Assembly: GCF_001884735.1 (NCBI RefSeq)
Contig: NZ_MJAP01000002.1
Location: 62,001-126,000, forward strand
Direction of reading: 5' to 3'
Source of the DNA: Natronohydrobacter thiooxidans
Lineage (GTDB): Bacteria > Pseudomonadota > Alphaproteobacteria > Rhodobacterales > Rhodobacteraceae
Length of the DNA stretch: 64,000 nt
The first letter of the stretch is position 1. The number at the start of each line of letters is the position of its first letter. The translations under genes were made by a program, and so were the position numbers. Below the pieces are notes generated by a model. That model was not told the DNA's origin. It did no database searches and saw nothing but the letters and a program-made list of their open reading frames with translations. Positions 60,804 to 64,000 of the stretch are shown here, piece after piece.

Positions 60804-62468
60804 TCAGCCAGCGGCTGGGGCAATGGTCTTGGCTTCGAAATCTTCGCCCGGAATCGCGGCGACCAGCTCGCGGGTGTATTCGGCTTCCGGGGCGAAGAAG
60901 ATCTGCGATGGCGGGCCGATCTCGACGATCCGCCCTTTCTGCATCACGGCAATTTCGTCGCAGATCTGGCTTGCGACGCGCAGGTCATGGGTGATGAAGA
61001 TCATCGCCACGCCGGTTTCCCGCTGAATGCGATCCAGAAGCTCAAGAATCTGCGCCTGGATAGAAACATCGAGTGCGGAAACCGCTTCGTCTGCGACGAG
61101 CAGTTTGGGCTTGAACATCAGTGCGCGGGCGATCCCGATCCGCTGACGCTGGCCGCCGGAAAACTCGTGCGGGTAACGGTCATACGCGCCCGTATCAAGC
61201 CCGACCAGTTTCAGGAGCGCTTTCGCCTCCTCGCGGGCCTTGGCTGCCGGCATGCCATGCGCCATTGGCCCCACGGTCAGGATGGTCCCGATGGTCATGC
61301 GCGGGTTGAGCGAGGCAAAGGGATCCTGAAAGATCATCTGGATCTTCGGGCGCAGGCTGCGGAAATCGGCCTCGGCCAAAGCAGCGATGTCGCGGCCTTC
61401 GAACAGGATTTCGCCGCTGTCGGTGTCCATCAGTTTGATCAGCAGACGGCCAAGCGACGATTTGCCCGACCCGCTTTCGCCGACCACGCCAAGGGTGCAT
61501 CCCGGTTTCACCTCGAAAGAGGCCTCGCGCACGGCAGGGACCACCCGCTCGGTGCGGAACAGCTTGCTCCCGCTGCGATAGGTCTTGACCAGATCACGCA
61601 CCTTCAGGACCGGCTCGGAACCGGCGGTGGCGACCGGCACGCGGTTTTCGCTGCGCAGATGCGGCACCGCCGCGATCAGACGCTTGGTATAGGGGTGGTC
61701 GGGGGTCTTCAGCACCTTCGAGGCAGGGCCTGCCTCGACCACATGACCCTTTTCCATCACAACCACAGAATCAGCGATCTCGGCCACGACGCCGAAATCA
61801 TGGGTGATGAACATCACGCTCATGCCCTTGCGGCGCTGGATGTCGCGGATCAGTTTCAGGATCTGCGCCTGGGTGGTCACATCGAGCGCGGTCGTGGGCT
61901 CATCAGCAATCAGGATCGTGGGTTCCAGTGCTAAGGCCATGGCGATCATGACCCGCTGGCGCTGCCCGCCCGACAGGCGGAACGGATATTGGTGATACAT
62001 CAGCTCGGGATCGGGCAGACCGACCTCGGTCAGAAGTTCCAGCGCACGTTCGCGGCGGGACAGGGGCGTGCCGACACCATGGGCGGTCATGGCCTCGTCG
62101 ATCTGCGCGCCGATTGTCATCAAGGGGTTCAGCGCAGACAGGGGATCCTGGAAGATCATCGAGACCACCCGACCGCGCAGGCTGCGCAATTCCTCAGCGC
62201 CCATGCCGACGATCTCGCGTCCTTCGAGCGTGATCGTCCCGGCGCTGACAGCGATTGCCTTGGGCAGAAGCCCCATGACAGTGTTTGCGGTTACCGACTT
62301 GCCCGATCCGCTTTCGCCGATCACACAGAGGATTTGCCCCCGGTGCAGGTCGAAGGACACATTCTGAACCGCATATGCGCGTTCCATCCCCTTCGGCAGG
62401 CTGACCGTCAGGCCGCGGACCGAAAGCGCGACATCCGGCGCGGATGTATCCTGAATTTCTGCGCGCAT
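60804..62468 (-). CDS. Fused DppD-DppF-type ABC transporter ATPase
   Basis: The 554-residue protein carries both ATPase halves of a peptide-type importer. Domain 1 (about 15-260) has [24 protein letters not shown] and [11 protein letters not shown]. Domain 2 (about 285-530) has [24 protein letters not shown] and [11 protein letters not shown]. Each is followed by an oligopeptide-type C-terminal region. The start at 62468 has GGAGGGGAGC before it. The longer upstream frame is not like the family. It is separated by 277 bp from the cupin gene, so a promoter for the transporter set may lie in that gap. Confidence 0.9.
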   Translation of the reverse strand: MRAEIQDTSAPDVALSVRGLTVSLPKGMERAYAVQNVSFDLHRGQILCVIGESGSGKSVTANTVMGLLPKAIAVSAGTITLEGREIVGMGAEELRSLRGRVVSMIFQDPLSALNPLMTIGAQIDEAMTAHGVGTPLSRRERALELLTEVGLPDPELMYHQYPFRLSGGQRQRVMIAMALALEPTILIADEPTTALDVTTQAQILKLIRDIQRRKGMSVMFITHDFGVVAEIADSVVVMEKGHVVEAGPASKVLKTPDHPYTKRLIAAVPHLRSENRVPVATAGSEPVLKVRDLVKTYRSGSKLFRTERVVPAVREASFEVKPGCTLGVVGESGSGKSSLGRLLIKLMDTDSGEILFEGRDIAALAEADFRSLRPKIQMIFQDPFASLNPRMTIGTILTVGPMAHGMPAAKAREEAKALLKLVGLDTGAYDRYPHEFSGGQRQRIGIARALMFKPKLLVADEAVSALDVSIQAQILELLDRIQRETGVAMIFITHDLRVASQICDEIAVMQKGRIVEIGPPSQIFFAPEAEYTRELVAAIPGEDFEAKTIAPAAG

Positions 62469-62745
62469 CGGCTCCCCTCCATTCTTGATCATTTCCCGGC
62501 TTTGGCCGCGTGTCCCCGAGGGGGCGTGGCGGTCCGGGCAGGTTGTGGTCCGGGTTGAGGCGCGGCCCGTGAAACCGCGCCATTCATTCTTCAAGCTTGC
62601 GCCCATCAGCCCAGAAAAACTATCGATTCCTCTGTTTTCGGCAGCAGGATCAACTGTTGTTTCCCTTGCGTCAGGCATTTCCTTCTGCACGTTCTTTCGT
62701 GCGGTGGGCACAGAGAGACTCTGAGCCAAGAGCGGTATCGTCCGA

Positions 62746-63102
62746 TCAGTCGTAAACGCAGACATAGATCTTCCGCACGGTTTCAATCGTGCGCCAGACG
62801 CCGATGAAGCCGGGTTTCATCACGAAACTGTCGCCGGCGCGGAAGGTCTGTGTCGCGCCGCCGGTTTCTTCGATCTCGACCAGACCCGAGAGGATATGGC
62901 AGAATTCGTAGGTCGTACCCTTGATTGAGTGGGTTTCCCCCGGCGTGGCCTCCCAGATCCCGGTCAGCACCTTGCCGTCTTTCGAATCGTCCTGCGCCCA
63001 GGTCTTGAACGACGGGCTGCCCGAGATCAGGCGTTCGGGCGCAGGCAGCGCTTCTTTCGGGGCGAAGCCGGGGGCGAGGTCAAGGGCGATCAGATTGGAC
63101 AT
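62746..63102 (-). CDS. Small cupin-domain protein (DUF861/Cupin_3 type)
   Basis: The 118-residue protein is a single cupin barrel with GIWEATPGETHSI, FCHILSGLVEIEE and FRAGDSFVMKPGFIGVWRTIE, close to the DUF861/Cupin_3 group found beside DAO-type amine oxidase genes. Its function is uncertain. Such cupins may bind the substrate as a sensor or act as small isomerases. It lies between the aldehyde dehydrogenase and transporter genes on the same strand. Confidence 0.82.
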   Translation of the reverse strand: MSNLIALDLAPGFAPKEALPAPERLISGSPSFKTWAQDDSKDGKVLTGIWEATPGETHSIKGTTYEFCHILSGLVEIEETGGATQTFRAGDSFVMKPGFIGVWRTIETVRKIYVCVYD

Positions 63103-63261
63103 GAGGACTCCTTTTGCAGTCGTGGCTTTAGCGACGGGCGTTTCTTGAGATCAGTGTGACTCCGTGGGCGTGGTGTTGCATGCCGAATTGGCAGGTCGGG
63201 CAGCGCATGATGACGTTGACATGCAGTGCGGCGGTGGATTCTGCTGCGGCGCGCCGGGCAG

Positions 63262-64000
63262 TCAGTCCTGGGGAAAAAAGCCCAGGATCGACTTCACTTC
63301 GAGATATTCAAGCATCCCCTCGCGCCCGAACTCGCGCCCGTTGCCCGATTGCTTATAGCCGCCGAATGGCGCATGCGGGTCCCAGGCGGGATAGTTCAGA
63401 TGCACCTGCCCGGCGCGAATCTCCGCGGCGACCGCGCGCATCTGTGCAAGGTCACTCCCCTGCACATGTGCGCCGAGACCGTAGGGGGTGTCGTTGGCAA
63501 TCGCGATGGCCTCGTCAATGCTGTCATAGGGCAGGATGCACAGGACGGGGCCAAAGATTTCTTCCTGCGCAATCGCCATTTTGGTGCCCACATCGGAGAA
63601 AATGGTCGGGCGCACGAAGAAACCGCCATTCAGGCCCTCGGGCCGCCCCGGACCGCCAGCGATCAGCTGTGCGCCCTCGGCCAGTCCGACGCCGATCATC
63701 TGCTGCACCCGGTCGAATTGCGCGCGGTTGGCGATAGCGCCATGGGTCACTGCGGGGTCAAGCGGATCGCCTATGACGATCTCGGCGACGGCCCGAGCAG
63801 CAATGGCCTCGATTTCTGCCAGCCGGTCGCGCGGTACGATCATGCGGGTTGGGGCAGAGCAGGACTGGCCGAGATTGCGCATTCCGGCTGCGACGCCCAG
63901 CGAAACCGCTCGGTCCAGATCGGCACCGGGCAGGATCACATTGGGCGATTTGCCCCCCAGTTCCTGTGCCACGCGTTTGACCGTATCTGCAGCGGTTTTC
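63262..64000 (-). CDS. Aldehyde dehydrogenase, 5' part cut by window end
   Basis: The visible C-terminal 245 residues belong to an NAD(P)-dependent aldehyde dehydrogenase. The general-base Glu is in AQELGGKSPN. The next motif is NLGQSCSAPTRM, which carries the catalytic Cys, and EEIFGPVLCI and PFGGYKQSGNGRE follow. The frame is open through 64000 (KTAADTVKRV precedes AQELGG), so the gene continues outside. Cys-Ser-Ala-Pro-Thr at the active site is typical of bacterial broad-range or betaine-aldehyde-like enzymes. It would oxidise the aldehyde made by the DAO oxidase or the phospho-lyase-like enzyme of the same operon. Confidence 0.9.
   Translation of the reverse strand, partial: KTAADTVKRVAQELGGKSPNVILPGADLDRAVSLGVAAGMRNLGQSCSAPTRMIVPRDRLAEIEAIAARAVAEIVIGDPLDPAVTHGAIANRAQFDRVQQMIGVGLAEGAQLIAGGPGRPEGLNGGFFVRPTIFSDVGTKMAIAQEEIFGPVLCILPYDSIDEAIAIANDTPYGLGAHVQGSDLAQMRAVAAEIRAGQVHLNYPAWDPHAPFGGYKQSGNGREFGREGMLEYLEVKSILGFFPQD

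Overview
The window is high-GC, gene-dense DNA. Gene content and layout fit an alphaproteobacterium of the Rhodobacterales/Roseobacter type: many ABC uptake systems, ATGA-overlapping operons, DUF2243/DUF2892 membrane proteins, and class III aminotransferases paired with FAD amine oxidases. This is inferred from gene content; no rRNA, tRNA or housekeeping marker is present. No IS element, CRISPR array or prophage was seen.

Layout. (1) 76-3355: three minus-strand genes for secreted or outer-membrane proteins of unknown function, in DNA visibly richer in A+T than the rest. (2) 3826-5027: a RidA-family gene divergent from a WYL-type regulator, with a strong inverted repeat between them. (3) 5259-10656: a YtfQRT-YjfF-type sugar (galactofuranose-like) ABC importer plus a FadR/GntR-type regulator. 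(4) 10913-15255: an accessory stretch with DUF2243 and DUF2892 membrane proteins, a frameshifted remnant of a molybdenum hydroxylase large subunit, a LysM protein, a small secreted protein and a CPA2 antiporter. (5) 15481-19262: an unknown protein coupled to a berberine-bridge-type FAD oxidoreductase, next to an AraC regulator. (6) 20030-32059: an amine/amino-acid catabolic region with two paralogous GNAT acetyltransferases, two DAO-type oxidases, an ArgE-type deacylase, an aminotransferase, a GhrA-type reductase, an Lrp regulator, a tartrate/malate-type dehydrogenase and a GabD-type dehydrogenase.

(7) 32237-46729 looks like an aromatic-compound catabolic island. A XylR/V4R-type AAA+ activator without the sigma54-contacting GAFTGA motif diverges from a long operon. 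That operon holds a benzaldehyde-dehydrogenase-like enzyme, a coniferyl-alcohol-dehydrogenase-like SDR, an alpha/beta hydrolase, an outer-membrane channel and a complete Liv-type ABC importer. Convergent to it lies galB-[extradiol dioxygenase]-galC-galD, the lower gallate pathway. The position expected for the LigB-type gallate dioxygenase GalA is taken by an unrelated XylE-like (VOC-fold) extradiol dioxygenase with its metal and second-sphere residues in place. A LysR regulator with two tandem HTH domains diverges from this set. I consider this the most interesting system in the window.

(8) 48224-51143: two MoeA-like molybdopterin genes, one lacking the MoeA catalytic motifs and one carrying a C-terminal PBP-like domain. 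(9) 51451-64000: a long minus-strand operon with an oligopeptide-type ABC importer, cupin, aldehyde dehydrogenase (cut by the window end), DAO oxidase, OCD/EutC-like reductase, EutB-like dehydratase, hydroxylysine-kinase-like kinase and AGXT2L-like phospho-lyase. Together they could import and degrade a hydroxylated amine or amino acid.
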